Positions 52,579 to 61,234 are shown, counted from the first letter of the stretch. The stretch is DNA of 64,000 nucleotides from Pseudomonas sp. GD03944 (GCF_029839275.1 NZ_JAOCAH010000011.1:62001-126000), one strand, 5' to 3'. Made by a program: numbers and translations. Notes: generated by a model from the sequence alone, not told the origin.

Positions 52579-52707
52579 CCATTTTCCTTTATGCGCTCGC
52601 CTCGGCCTGAGGCGTTTGGTTCTGCATTATGGGCCGCGAGCATAGTGGTTTCATCGCATCGTCGGCTACGTGAGCGCTTCACAGCTCTGATGCAGCCTGA
52701 ACGAAAA

Positions 52708-52733
52708 GCTCGCGGGCAAGCCCGCTCCTACAG
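52708..52733. repeat. P. putida-type REP element
   Basis: AGCTCGCGGGCAAGCCCGCT followed by CCTACAG: a GCGGGCAAGCCCGC palindrome with the tail characteristic of P. putida REP sequences. A partial copy (TGTAGGAG) follows some 20 bp on. Confidence 0.8.
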
Positions 52734-52784
52734 AAGCGACCGCGCCCCACTGTAGGAGAGGCCTTGGCCTCGAGCTCTGCCATT

Positions 52785-52917
52785 GATCGTTCCCACACTC
52801 CGCGTGGGAATGCAGCCTCGAACACTCTGCGTCCGCTAAGGAATTCGGGCTGCCCGACCTACTGCTGGTGACGCGGAGCGTCACGGGATTGGGCTACCAC
52901 GCGGAGCGTGGGAGCCA
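52785..52917. repeat. composite double-palindrome repeat, copy 4 (inverted pair)
   Basis: The same composite as at 52077, including the shared inner stretch CTACTGCTGGTGACGCGGAG. The two composites are probably duplicates. The palindrome loops differ by a few bases. Confidence 0.85.
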
Positions 52918-52942
52918 TCAGTTATCCGCCGCTCCTCCACCT

Positions 52943-52999
52943 GATCGTTCCCACGCTCCGCGTGGGAATGCAGCCCCGGACGCTCTGCGTCCGCTACGG
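52943..52999 (+). repeat. double-palindrome repeat, copy 5
   Basis: A single forward unit with perfect palindromes CCCACGCTCCGCGTGGG and GGACGCTCTGCGTCC. The rest of 52579-53178 contains only these repeats and the promoter region of the next gene. Confidence 0.85.
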
Positions 53000-53178
53000 A
53001 CTGAAGGCTTCCGGCACCGCCGTGTAAAGGTTTACCAGGCAAAGAACCCCGCCCTAGAGCCTCCCAATGAACCATCTCTAACGTCGATGTTTACCATCAC
53101 CCCAATGAAGTTCTCTTAAAAATTCACGCCCGTAACATCTGCTCCATACCAACCCCAAACACCCCGGAGCACACCATC

Positions 53179-53424
53179 ATGAAACGCCAACTCATCCTCA
53201 GCTTTGCTTTCACTGTACTGGCCGCCAACGTATTCGCTGCCTCTTCCGCCCAACCTGTCGTCGCCGAAGGCGGTTCGGATCGTCTGATCGAAAACCGCAT
53301 CGCCGAAGGTGGTTCGGACCGCCTGATCGAAAACCGCGTTGCCGAAGGTGGTTCCGACCGCCTGATCGAAAACCGCGTCGCCGAAGGTGGCTCGGATCGT
53401 CTGATCGAAAGCCGTGTTGCCTGA
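53179..53424 (+). CDS. secreted mini-protein with four 13-residue repeats
   Basis: An 81-aa protein. The signal peptide (residues 1-20) ends ANVFA, so the mature form should be periplasmic or secreted. The rest is four tandem repeats of AEGGSDRLIENRV (39 bp each at DNA level), with only I/V and N/S variation. I recall similar Pseudomonas proteins, but no function is established that I can state. Gly/Asp-rich spacing suggests metal or ligand binding as a guess only. It is followed by a terminator, so it is a monocistronic gene. Confidence 0.75.
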   Translation: MKRQLILSFAFTVLAANVFAASSAQPVVAEGGSDRLIENRIAEGGSDRLIENRVAEGGSDRLIENRVAEGGSDRLIESRVA

Positions 53425-53484
53425 GACCGCACCGACCACTTGATCGAGATTTCGGCATGACCCCAGCGCAGTTGCTGACATAAC

Positions 53485-53512
53485 AAAGCCGGCCCCCACA
53501 GCCGGCTTTTTT
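53485..53512 (+). terminator. terminator after the tandem-repeat gene
   Basis: AAAGCCGGC (53485-53493) pairs with GCCGGCTTT (53501-53509) and a T tract follows. Confidence 0.88.
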
Positions 53513-53564
53513 ATGCCTGCCCCGCCGCGGCATCCATTCATTCTTCTGCTCCGTCGGGCTTGAC

Positions 53565-53582
53565 CTTGACACTAGCGTCAAG
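53565..53582. promoter_or_regulatory. MerR-type operator dyad
   Basis: CTTGAC-ACTAGC-GTCAAG is a perfect dyad lying between a possible -35 (TTGACC or TTGACA) and -10 (TAGCAT). This is where MerR-family proteins bind. It ends 28 bp before the MerR gene start. Confidence 0.65.
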
Positions 53583-53610
53583 CCCTTAGCATTCACCCAT
53601 GGAGATCGTC

Positions 53611-53997
53611 ATGCACATTGGGGAGTTGGCCCTGAGGGCCGGTGTCAGTACGCGTTCGCTGCGTCATTACGAGGCACGCGAGCTTATCCATTCCGTTCGG
53701 CTGGCCAACGGTTACCGCGATTACCCGGTGGCCATGGTGCAGCGTGTGGTGTGGATACGGGAGTTGATCGGCTGCGGGTTCAGTACGCGGCAGATCCTGG
53801 GCTTGTTGCAGTACCTGGAGGACGAGGAAGACAGCGATGGCTTCCTGGCCTGCCTGCAGCAGCACGTGGACAAACTGAAGGTGCTGGACGAGCTGCAAGG
53901 TCAGCTGGCCGAACGCCGCGCCCGGCTGGCAGCGAAGATCGAGCGCTACACGCCCCTGCGCGAATCCCCGATGACGCCCTCCATGGCCCTTACGTGA
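53611..53997 (+). CDS. MerR-family transcriptional regulator
   Basis: A 128-aa regulator. The MerR winged helix is at the N-terminus (IGELALRAGVSTRSLRHYEA, then NGYRDY). A dimerising coiled coil (about 80-115) follows. No cysteines sit in the usual metal positions, so it is more likely a small-molecule or redox type. The ATG at 53611 is used because GGAG lies at correct spacing. It is probably co-transcribed with the SDR gene 24 bp downstream. Confidence 0.87.
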   Translation: MHIGELALRAGVSTRSLRHYEARELIHSVRLANGYRDYPVAMVQRVVWIRELIGCGFSTRQILGLLQYLEDEEDSDGFLACLQQHVDKLKVLDELQGQLAERRARLAAKIERYTPLRESPMTPSMALT

Positions 53998-54021
53998 AGA
54001 CTCAGTCCTATCGGAGCACCC

Positions 54022-54771
54022 ATGGAAAAACTAGCAGGCAAGATCGCCCTCGTGACCGGCGGCAACAGCGGTATCGGCCTGGCCACCGCCAAGCTGTTCG
54101 CTGAACACGGCGCCCAGGTCATCATCACTGGCAGGCGCCAGGCCGTGGTCGAAGAAGCCGTTGCGGCAATTGGCGGCACAGCCCGCGGGCTCAGCCTCGA
54201 CATCAGCAACCTGGACGACCTGGATCGGCTGTACGCAGACATCGCCGAACGCCATGGCCGCCTCGACATCCTCGTCGCCAGCGCCGGAATCATCCTGCCC
54301 GCGCCCTCGGAGGCGGTGGACGAGCAGCAGTTCGACAGCCAGTTCGCAATCAACGCCAAGGGCACCTTCTACACGGTGCAGAAGGCGCTGCCACTGCTCA
54401 GCGACGGCGGTTCAGTGGTGCTGGTGTCGTCGATCGCCCACCGCATGGCCCTGGACGACCATATCGTCTATGCCGCGACCAAGGCCGCCGTGCGTTCGTT
54501 CGCGCGCAGCTGGGCCGCCGAGCTCAAGCAGCGGCGGATTCGCGTCAACTGCCTGAGCCCGGGCCCGGTGAACACGCCGATCATCGAGAAGCTGGGGGTC
54601 AGCGCCGCGCAGTTCGGCGAATTCGAAGCGATGCTGTCGGCAAGGATTCCCCTGGGCCGGCTCGGCCGCTCGGAAGAGCTGGCAGACGCCGCGCTGTTCC
54701 TCGCCTCCCAGGACAGCAGCTTCATCACCGGTATCGACCTGTGCGTCGACGGCGGCCTCAGCCAGCTGTGA
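54022..54771 (+). CDS. short-chain dehydrogenase/reductase
   Basis: A 249-aa classical SDR with VTGGNSGIGLATA (cofactor), VASAG (in place of NNAG), catalytic Ser in VLVSSIAHR and YAATK (YxxxK). The C-terminal FLASQDSSFITGIDLCVDGG is standard. It follows a MerR regulator in the same direction, a pairing often seen for stress-inducible SDRs. The substrate is unknown. Confidence 0.88.
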   Translation: MEKLAGKIALVTGGNSGIGLATAKLFAEHGAQVIITGRRQAVVEEAVAAIGGTARGLSLDISNLDDLDRLYADIAERHGRLDILVASAGIILPAPSEAVDEQQFDSQFAINAKGTFYTVQKALPLLSDGGSVVLVSSIAHRMALDDHIVYAATKAAVRSFARSWAAELKQRRIRVNCLSPGPVNTPIIEKLGVSAAQFGEFEAMLSARIPLGRLGRSEELADAALFLASQDSSFITGIDLCVDGGLSQL

Positions 54772-54889
54772 CGCCCATGCCGGCAGCTGAGGCTGCCGGC
54801 GCCTTCGAGGCCCTGCGAAATCCCCCAACCGCCGCGTTCGACTGTGGTTGAATGCGCCTCTGTCTAGCCCCTCTACAAGGCGCCTTCGC

Positions 54890-55219
54890 ATGGATATCCG
54901 CGACATCCCCTTTGGCATCACCGACTGGAGCAGCATCGAGCGCACCGAACACAGTGGCGAGACCGGCACCGCCTATTGGCGCACGCAGCACTTCGGCAAC
55001 CTGCGGGTGCGCATGGTCGAGTACACGCCCGGCTACCTGGCCGACCACTGGTGCAAGAAGGGGCATATCCTGCTGTGCCTGGAGGGTGAGCTGCACACCG
55101 AGCTGGAGGACGGCCGCCGCTTCGTGATGACCCCGGGCATGAGCTACCAGGTGGCCGACCAGGCCGAGGCGCACCGCTCATCCACCGCCACCGGCGCCCG
55201 ATTGTTCATCGTCGACTGA
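54890..55219 (+). CDS. DHCW-motif cupin protein
   Basis: A 109-aa cupin-fold protein. The segment LADHWCKKGHILLCLEGEL holds the DHxC-type motif that defines the family, and the C-terminal AEAHRSSTATGARLFIVD completes the barrel. The ATG at 54890 is used because the family starts at that point (MDIRDIPFG). Function unknown. It lies between an SDR and a convergent aldo/keto reductase. Confidence 0.8.
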   Translation: MDIRDIPFGITDWSSIERTEHSGETGTAYWRTQHFGNLRVRMVEYTPGYLADHWCKKGHILLCLEGELHTELEDGRRFVMTPGMSYQVADQAEAHRSSTATGARLFIVD

Positions 55220-55238
55220 CTGCCTCGACCACGCGCTG

Positions 55239-56060
55239 CTACACCATCTGCAGGTAGCGCTTGCGCGTCGGCGCCGGGTAGGCGGTGTCGATCAGGTCCA
55301 GGCACTCCGGGCTCAGCTCCAGCGCGGCCGCCGCAGCGTTCAGGCGCAGGTGCTTGGCATCGACCGCTTTCGGGATGACGATCACCCCCGGCTTGCGCAA
55401 CGCCCAGGCCAGGGCCACCTGGGCCGGGGTCACGCCGTGACGCTCGGCGACCTCAGCCAGGATCGGGTTGCGCAGCAGGCTGCCGGCCTGGCCCAGCGGA
55501 CAGTAGGCCATGAGCGGCATGCCCTGGTGCTGCTGCCAGGGCAGCAGGTCGAACTCGATGCCGCGCGCCTCGGGGTTGTACAGCACCTGGTTGGTGGCGC
55601 AGGCCGAGGCATTCAGTTCCTCCATGTCCGACAGGTCGAAGTTGGACACGCCCCAACGCTTGATCTTGCCCTGCTCGTGCAGGCGTTCGAAGGCCTCGAC
55701 GGTTTCTTCCAGCGGGTACTGGCCGCGCCAGTGCAGCAGGTAGAGGTCGATGCAGTCGACCTGCAGGCGCTTGAGGCTGCGCTCGCAGGCCGCCGCCACG
55801 CCGCTGCGGCTGGCGTTGTGCGGGTAAACCTTGCTGACCAGGAACACCTGGTCGCGCAGGCCGGCGATGGCCTGGCCCACCACCACCTCGGCGCCACCCT
55901 CGCCGTACATTTCCGCCGTGTCGATCAGGCGCAGGCCCAGTTCCACGCCCTGGCGCAGCGCCGCCACTTCGGCCTGGTGCCGGTTGCTGTCTTCCCCCAT
56001 GCGCCAGGTACCCTGGCCAATCACCGGCACCTGTTCGCCGGCCAGTTCGAGCGTACGCAT
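55239..56060 (-). CDS. aldo/keto reductase
   Basis: A 273-aa cytoplasmic aldo/keto reductase. The catalytic residues are in LIDTAEMYGEGG (Asp, Tyr), LVSKVYPHN (Lys) and LYLLHWRG (His). The C-terminal VIPKAVDAKHLR binds the cofactor. AGGAGG precedes the ATG at 56060. It is the last gene of a leftward operon of four with gaps of under 20 bp. Confidence 0.88.
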   Translation of the reverse strand: MRTLELAGEQVPVIGQGTWRMGEDSNRHQAEVAALRQGVELGLRLIDTAEMYGEGGAEVVVGQAIAGLRDQVFLVSKVYPHNASRSGVAAACERSLKRLQVDCIDLYLLHWRGQYPLEETVEAFERLHEQGKIKRWGVSNFDLSDMEELNASACATNQVLYNPEARGIEFDLLPWQQHQGMPLMAYCPLGQAGSLLRNPILAEVAERHGVTPAQVALAWALRKPGVIVIPKAVDAKHLRLNAAAAALELSPECLDLIDTAYPAPTRKRYLQMV

Positions 56061-56079
56061 CACGCCTCCTGTTCGTGTG

Positions 56080-56496
56080 TCATTGCCAGGGATCATAGGT
56101 GCCGAAGCTCCACAGATGCCCCTCCGGATCGCGGCAGGTGAAGCCCCGGCCGCCGTAGTCTTCGTCGCGGATGTCGATCACCACCCGGGCTCCACCGGCC
56201 ACCGCGCGGGCGTACTGGGCATCGGCATCATCGACCACCAGGTACAGGCTCTGGGTGCAGCCACCCGCCTCGTCCGGCTGGCGCATCTGTCGGCCGTAGT
56301 CGGAATCGGCCACCGAGCCGAGCATCAGCATGCTGGTGCCGTGGCGGAGCTGGGCATGGGCGATGCCGCCCTGCTCGTCCGGCACCACCAGGTGGCGTTC
56401 GAAGCCGAAGTGTTCGCACAGCCAGTCGATGGCCGCCGGCGCGTCGCGGTAGCGCAGGCAGGGCACCAGGCTGGCACCGGTCTTGGGTATCGACAT
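56080..56496 (-). CDS. VOC-fold protein (glyoxalase/bleomycin-resistance superfamily)
   Basis: A 138-aa protein with two beta-alpha-beta-beta-beta modules of the VOC fold. It contains CLRYRDAPAAIDWLCEHFGF and the later FTCRDPEGHLWSFGTYDPW. It resembles the PhnB-like branch. Its partner upstream in the operon is a second VOC protein with different sequence. The substrate is unknown. Confidence 0.82.
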   Translation of the reverse strand: MSIPKTGASLVPCLRYRDAPAAIDWLCEHFGFERHLVVPDEQGGIAHAQLRHGTSMLMLGSVADSDYGRQMRQPDEAGGCTQSLYLVVDDADAQYARAVAGGARVVIDIRDEDYGGRGFTCRDPEGHLWSFGTYDPWQ

Positions 56497-56513
56497 GAGC
56501 TGTCCTCCGTCGT

Positions 56514-56924
56514 TCAGGTGTGGACCACCTCATCGTAGCCGCGCCCGCGCCATTGCAGCAGGCAGATGCCGTGGCCGAACGGGTCACTGAGGCCCACCAG
56601 GCGTCCCCAGGCAGCTTCGCTGATTTCGCCCTCCTGCCGGGCACCGGCTGCCAGGGCACGGGCCAAGGCAGCCTCCATGTCATCGACCACGATATCCAGG
56701 TGCAGGGGTGTCCAGTGGCGCTGGTAATCGCGTAGCGCCGTGCTCGCGCCGCAGGGCTGGCTGCCGGCTGGCTTGAGCAGCAGGTAGATCGGCGCCGGGC
56801 CGCCCAGCAGCTCCACCACCTCGCCCTCGAACAGCCGCCGCCCGACCTGCAGGTCGAAGGCTTGCGTGTAGAAGGCCTCCGCCGCCGGCAGGTCCGGCAC
56901 GTCGAGGTTGATCAGCAGTTTCAT
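56514..56924 (-). CDS. VOC-fold protein (glyoxalase/bleomycin-resistance superfamily)
   Basis: A 136-aa VOC-fold protein. It opens MKLLINLDVPDLPAAEAFY and carries HLDIVVDDMEAALARALAAG and DPFGHGICLLQW. It lies 17 bp before the second VOC gene and 19 bp after the methyltransferase gene. Function not known; members act as dioxygenases, isomerases or resistance proteins. Confidence 0.82.
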   Translation of the reverse strand: MKLLINLDVPDLPAAEAFYTQAFDLQVGRRLFEGEVVELLGGPAPIYLLLKPAGSQPCGASTALRDYQRHWTPLHLDIVVDDMEAALARALAAGARQEGEISEAAWGRLVGLSDPFGHGICLLQWRGRGYDEVVHT

Positions 56925-56943
56925 CGGCGGGCCTGCTCGCGGT

Positions 56944-57630
56944 TCAGCGCGGCTCGGCGCTGAGCAGCAATAACAGCGACACCGGCTGTTCGCTTTCCGG
57001 GTGCAGCGGCTCCTGCAGCCATTGCAGGCGCCAGCCGGTGTCGGTGAGCAGGGTCAGCCAGGATTCGAGGGTGCGGAAGAACCACGGCATGGGTTCTTGG
57101 AAGCCCTCGCCGAAACCCGCGAAGGTCTCGACCCGCCAGCCGTCGCGGTAGGAGGCATCGTTGCAGGCGCGCCAGGGGTGCAGGGTCTGGATCAGCAGCC
57201 GGCCACCCGGCGCCAGCACGCCGTGCAGCGCTTCCAGGGTCGGGGTCAGGGGGTCTTCGAGCAGGGCGAAGTTGCACACCAGCACGTCGAAACGCCCCAG
57301 TTGCTCGGCCATCTCGCCCAGTTCGGCGTAGCCGCAGACCCGGTAGTTGCCCTTGGCGCCGTCGGTGGCGCGGGCGCGGTCGATCAGCGGGGCGGAGGCG
57401 TCCACCCCCACTGACTCGATACCGCGCTCGGCCAGGCCGCGGCACAACCAGCCTTCCCCGCAGCCCACATCCAGCACCCGGGTGGGCGCCAGGGCCAGCA
57501 CGGCCTGGAGAATGGCCGCGTCGGTCACCAGGCGCCGGCTTTCGATGCGTTGCTCGCGCACCGCCGCGGTCCAGGCATCGGCATTGGCCTGCCAGCTCAG
57601 GCTGAGTTGCTCTCGGTGATCGCGTTGCAT
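56944..57630 (-). CDS. class I SAM-dependent methyltransferase
   Basis: A 228-aa methyltransferase, first gene of the leftward operon. SAM motif I is VLDVGCGEGWL, followed by VDASAPLI and LAPGGRLLIQTLHPW. The start is uncertain: ATG at 57630 gives MQRDHREQLSLSW, while ATG at 57660 or further upstream is also open. Substrate unknown. Confidence 0.8.
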   Translation of the reverse strand: MQRDHREQLSLSWQANADAWTAAVREQRIESRRLVTDAAILQAVLALAPTRVLDVGCGEGWLCRGLAERGIESVGVDASAPLIDRARATDGAKGNYRVCGYAELGEMAEQLGRFDVLVCNFALLEDPLTPTLEALHGVLAPGGRLLIQTLHPWRACNDASYRDGWRVETFAGFGEGFQEPMPWFFRTLESWLTLLTDTGWRLQWLQEPLHPESEQPVSLLLLLSAEPR

Positions 57631-57775
57631 GGGCAGTGACCGGTCGCTCGACAATGCCATCGATTCTAGGGGCTCCCGCCATTTTTTGCGCTGCGTTAAT
57701 CGCAATCCCGTCTAAGTCGCCCATCAGCGACTACGCTTGTGGGGGAGAGGATGAGTCAGACAAGGCCAACCGATC

Positions 57776-60700
57776 ATGGGCGTATTGTGGCAATCCGATA
57801 CTGAGCACACGGCCCTTCCGTCGAGCAGTCAGCCCGTCGTACGGCTGACACCCGAGCGGCCCCGGCGCCGTTGGGTCGGATACCTCTGGCTGGTGACCAG
57901 CCTGCTGCTGGTGATGGCAATCGCACTGCTGGCCTATGAACTGCGCACCGCGCATTTCCAGTCCCACTACCTGAGCCGCTACGCCACGGAGCTGACCTAC
58001 CGCGTGGAGCCCGGCCCCAGCCCGCGCATCGTCTACCCCCAGGACGGCCCGTTCGACAAGCGCCTGGGCTACACCTACCTGCCTATGATGCTCGAACGCC
58101 TGGGCCAGCGCGGCTTCGTCATCGAGCAGCAGGCGCAGTTCTCCCCGGCCCTGGCGGCCTACACCGAGCGCGGGTTCTTCCCGCCCTTCGCGGAAAAGAT
58201 CCAGACCGGGCTGACCATCAGCGACTGCCGCGGCACGCCCTTCTACAGCTTCCGCTACCCGCAACAGCGCTACCCGAGCTTCAGCGCCATCCCGCCGCTG
58301 GTGACCGGCAGCCTGCTGTTCATCGAGAACCGCCACCTGCTCGACGAACGCCACCCGCAGGCCAACCCGGCGGTGGACTGGCCGCGCTTCGCCATGGCGG
58401 CGCTGTCGCAGCTGGGCAAGGTGCTGGACATGCAGGACCAGTCCGCCGGCGGCAGCACCCTGGCCACCCAGCTGGAGAAATACCGCCACTCCCAGGACGG
58501 CCTGACCCTGTCGGCGGCCGAGAAGCTGCGGCAGATGGTGTCCGCCAGCGTGCGAGCCTACCAGGGCGGCCCACAGACCCGGGCGGTGCGCGAGAACATC
58601 GTGCGCGACTACCTCAACAGCGTGCCGCTCTCCGCCGCCCCCGGCCACGGTGAAGTGCACGGCCTGGCCGACGGCCTGCGCATCTGGTACGGCGCCGACT
58701 TCGCCCGGGTCAACCGTCTGCTCGACCCGGCGCGCTCGCCCGAGGCCAGCCTCGCCGAACGCGGCCTGGCGCTGCGCCAGGTGCTGGCCCTGATGATCGC
58801 CCAGCGCCGCCCGTCCTTTTACCTGGCCCAGGGCCGCGACGCGCTGAACGAGCTGACCGACAGCCACATCCGCCTGATCGCCGGCGGCGGCCTGATCGAT
58901 ACCGACCTGCGCGACGCCGCCCTGGCGCAGCCCTTGCAGTACCGCGACTGGCAGCTGGACCCGACCCTGCAGGCGGTGGACAGCAACAAGGGCATCAGCG
59001 TGGCCCGCTCGCGCCTGTCCAACCTGCTGAACATGCCGCTGTACGACCTCGACCGCCTGGACCTGGACGCCACCACCTCGCTCAACGACGAATTGCAACA
59101 GGCGGTCAGCCATTACCTGCAGCAACTGGCCGACCCGGCCTTCGCCAAGCAGATTGGCCTGTTTGGCGAGCGCCTGTTGTCTGCCGAGAAGACCGCCGAC
59201 GTGCGCTACAGCTTCACCCTGTTCGAACGCACCGCCAATGGCAGTCTGGTGCGGGTGCAGACCGACAGTACCGACCAGCCGTTCGACATCAACGAAGGCA
59301 GCAAGCTGGAGCTGGGCTCCACCGCCAAACTGCGGGTGCTGGCCACCTACCTGGAGATCATCGCCGAGCTGCACGGGCGCCATGCCGGGCAGAGCCCGGA
59401 GCAACTGCGCCAGGTGGAAGTGGCGGAGATGGACCTGCTGACCCGCTGGGCCCTCGACTACCTGCGCCTGAACCCGGGCGCCAGCCTGCCGACGATGCTC
59501 GACGCGGCCATGGAGCGCCGCTATTCCGCCAGCCCCGGCGAACGCTTCTTCACCGGCGGCGGGCTGCACACCTTCGGCAACTTCCGCCGCGAGGACAACG
59601 GGCGCAACCCGACGCTGCGCGAGTCCCTGCGCGAATCGATCAACCTGCCCTTCATCCGCCTGATGCGCGATGTGGTGCGCTACAGCACCTACCAGGCCCC
59701 CGGCAACAGCGCCCAGTTGCTCAAGGACGACAAGGACCCGCGGCGCCTGGAGTACCTGAGCCGCTTCGCCGACCGCGAAGGCACCACGTTCCTGCTGCGC
59801 TTCTGGCGCAAGTACCAGGGCCAGGGCGCCCAGGACCGCCTGGAGACCTTTCTCAGCGGCCTGCGCCACACCTCGGTGCGCCTGGCGGCGGTGCACCGCT
59901 ACCTGATGCCGGAGACGGACCAGGCGGCCTTCGCCAGTTTCCTGCGCAGCCATGTGCCCCAGGAGAAACTCAGCGACAAGCGCATCGCCGAGCTCTACGG
60001 CAACTATGGCCCGGGCGCCTACACCCTGCCGGACCAGGGCTACATCGCCCGGGTCCACCCGCTCGAACTGTGGCTGCTGGGCTACCTGAACCAGAACCCG
60101 CAGGCCACCTTCCGCGATGCCGTCAGCGCCAGCCGCGACGAGCGCCAGGAGGTCTACGGCTGGCTGTTCCGCAGCCGCCACAAGAGCGCCCGCGACAGCC
60201 GGATCCGCATCATGCTGGAGGTGGAGGCGTTCCTGGATATCCACCGCCGCTGGAAGAACCTCGGCTACCCCTTCGAGCACCTGGTGCCGTCGCTGGCCAC
60301 CGCCATCGGCAGTTCCGGTGATCGCCCGGCGGCGCTGGCCGAGCTGATGGGCATCATCCAGAACGACGGCATCCGCCAACCCACCCAGCGCATCGACAGC
60401 CTGCACTTTGCGGCCGGCACGCCTTACGAAACCCGGGTGGCCCACGCACCGCTGCAGGGCGAGCGGGTCATGGCATCGGAAGTGGCGGCGGCGTTGCGCG
60501 AGGCGTTGTCCCAGGTGGTTGAAGGCGGCACCGCACGGCGCCTGCAAGGCAGTTTCAGTCTGGCTGACGGCCAGGTGCTGACCCTGGGCGGCAAGACCGG
60601 GACCGGCGACAACCGCATCGAAACCGTGGGCGCCGGTGGGCGGGTGCTCAGCTCACGGGCGATGAACCGCACCGCGACCTTCGTGTTTTACCTCGGCCCG

Positions 60701-60883
60701 CGCCACTACGGCACCCTCACCGCCTTCGTCCCGGGCCGGGAGGCGGAACGCTTCACCTTCACCTCAGCCCTGCCGGTGCAGGTGCTCAAGGGCATGGCGC
60801 CGATCCTCGCGCCCTACCTGGAACCCGGCAGCGGCACGCAGTGCAACCTGGCGATGGCGCCGGTGCAGGCCAGCTGGCAGTAG
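57776..60883 (+). CDS. large class A penicillin-binding-protein-like enzyme
   Basis: A 1035-aa membrane protein with one N-terminal helix (about residues 36-57) and a large periplasmic part. A GT51 glycosyltransferase domain is visible: FIENRHLL (catalytic E184), AGGSTLATQLEKY and ENIVRDYLN. A transpeptidase domain follows with SxxK at S515-K518 (GSTAK), SxN at S621 (SIN) and KTG at K940. Both active sites appear complete, but the usual ED of GT motif 1 is EN. The protein is longer than most class A PBPs. It should polymerise and cross-link peptidoglycan. Confidence 0.85.
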   Translation: MGVLWQSDTEHTALPSSSQPVVRLTPERPRRRWVGYLWLVTSLLLVMAIALLAYELRTAHFQSHYLSRYATELTYRVEPGPSPRIVYPQDGPFDKRLGYTYLPMMLERLGQRGFVIEQQAQFSPALAAYTERGFFPPFAEKIQTGLTISDCRGTPFYSFRYPQQRYPSFSAIPPLVTGSLLFIENRHLLDERHPQANPAVDWPRFAMAALSQLGKVLDMQDQSAGGSTLATQLEKYRHSQDGLTLSAAEKLRQMVSASVRAYQGGPQTRAVRENIVRDYLNSVPLSAAPGHGEVHGLADGLRIWYGADFARVNRLLDPARSPEASLAERGLALRQVLALMIAQRRPSFYLAQGRDALNELTDSHIRLIAGGGLIDTDLRDAALAQPLQYRDWQLDPTLQAVDSNKGISVARSRLSNLLNMPLYDLDRLDLDATTSLNDELQQAVSHYLQQLADPAFAKQIGLFGERLLSAEKTADVRYSFTLFERTANGSLVRVQTDSTDQPFDINEGSKLELGSTAKLRVLATYLEIIAELHGRHAGQSPEQLRQVEVAEMDLLTRWALDYLRLNPGASLPTMLDAAMERRYSASPGERFFTGGGLHTFGNFRREDNGRNPTLRESLRESINLPFIRLMRDVVRYSTYQAPGNSAQLLKDDKDPRRLEYLSRFADREGTTFLLRFWRKYQGQGAQDRLETFLSGLRHTSVRLAAVHRYLMPETDQAAFASFLRSHVPQEKLSDKRIAELYGNYGPGAYTLPDQGYIARVHPLELWLLGYLNQNPQATFRDAVSASRDERQEVYGWLFRSRHKSARDSRIRIMLEVEAFLDIHRRWKNLGYPFEHLVPSLATAIGSSGDRPAALAELMGIIQNDGIRQPTQRIDSLHFAAGTPYETRVAHAPLQGERVMASEVAAALREALSQVVEGGTARRLQGSFSLADGQVLTLGGKTGTGDNRIETVGAGGRVLSSRAMNRTATFVFYLGPRHYGTLTAFVPGREAERFTFTSALPVQVLKGMAPILAPYLEPGSGTQCNLAMAPVQASWQ

Positions 60884-60884
60884 C

Positions 60885-61106
60885 TCAGCCCTTGCGTTGC
60901 TGCTGCAGGTACAGGGCCTCGACCTTTTCCCGTGCCCAGGGTGTCTTGCGCAGGAAGGTCAGGCTGGACTTGATGCTCGGGTCGCTCTTGAAGCAGCGAA
61001 TGTCGATCCGCTTGGCCAGCCCGTCCCAGCCCAGCTTCGCCACCAGGTCCGTGACGATGGCTTCCAGGGTGATGCCGTGCAGCGGATTCTTTGGCGATTG
61101 GGTCAT
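60885..61106 (-). CDS. VF530 family protein (DUF2132)
   Basis: A 73-aa protein of the VF530/DUF2132 family, a small DNA-binding-like helical fold. Typical are NPLHGITLEAIVTDLV, CFKSDPSIKSSLTFLRKTPW and REKVEALY. The ATG at 61106 gives the full family length. It is convergent with the PBP gene, separated by one base. Function unknown. Confidence 0.88.
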   Translation of the reverse strand: MTQSPKNPLHGITLEAIVTDLVAKLGWDGLAKRIDIRCFKSDPSIKSSLTFLRKTPWAREKVEALYLQQQRKG

Positions 61107-61204
61107 GCGGGGCCTGCCGGGGTACGAAGAGAAGGGTCGCCAACTTAGCCAAGGCCGGGCGGGAGTGAAAGCACAACCGCGCGCGCCGAGGCCCTGCAAA
61201 CAAA

Positions 61205-61234
61205 AAAGGCCGATCCCGGGGGATCGGCCTTTTT
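61205..61234. terminator. bidirectional terminator downstream of putP
   Basis: AAAGGCCGATCC (61205-61216) pairs with GGATCGGCCTTT (61221-61232). A and T tracts lie at both ends. It should terminate the leftward putP transcript. Confidence 0.9.

Noticed and set aside
53267..53424. Tandem 39-bp repeats considered as a CRISPR array
   Set aside because: The repeats are contiguous with no spacers, stay in frame and encode a secreted protein.
57731..60547. 938-codon minus-strand frame opposite the PBP-like gene
   Set aside because: The sequence is Ala/Gln/Val/Gly-rich without motifs. The plus strand carries all PBP motifs.
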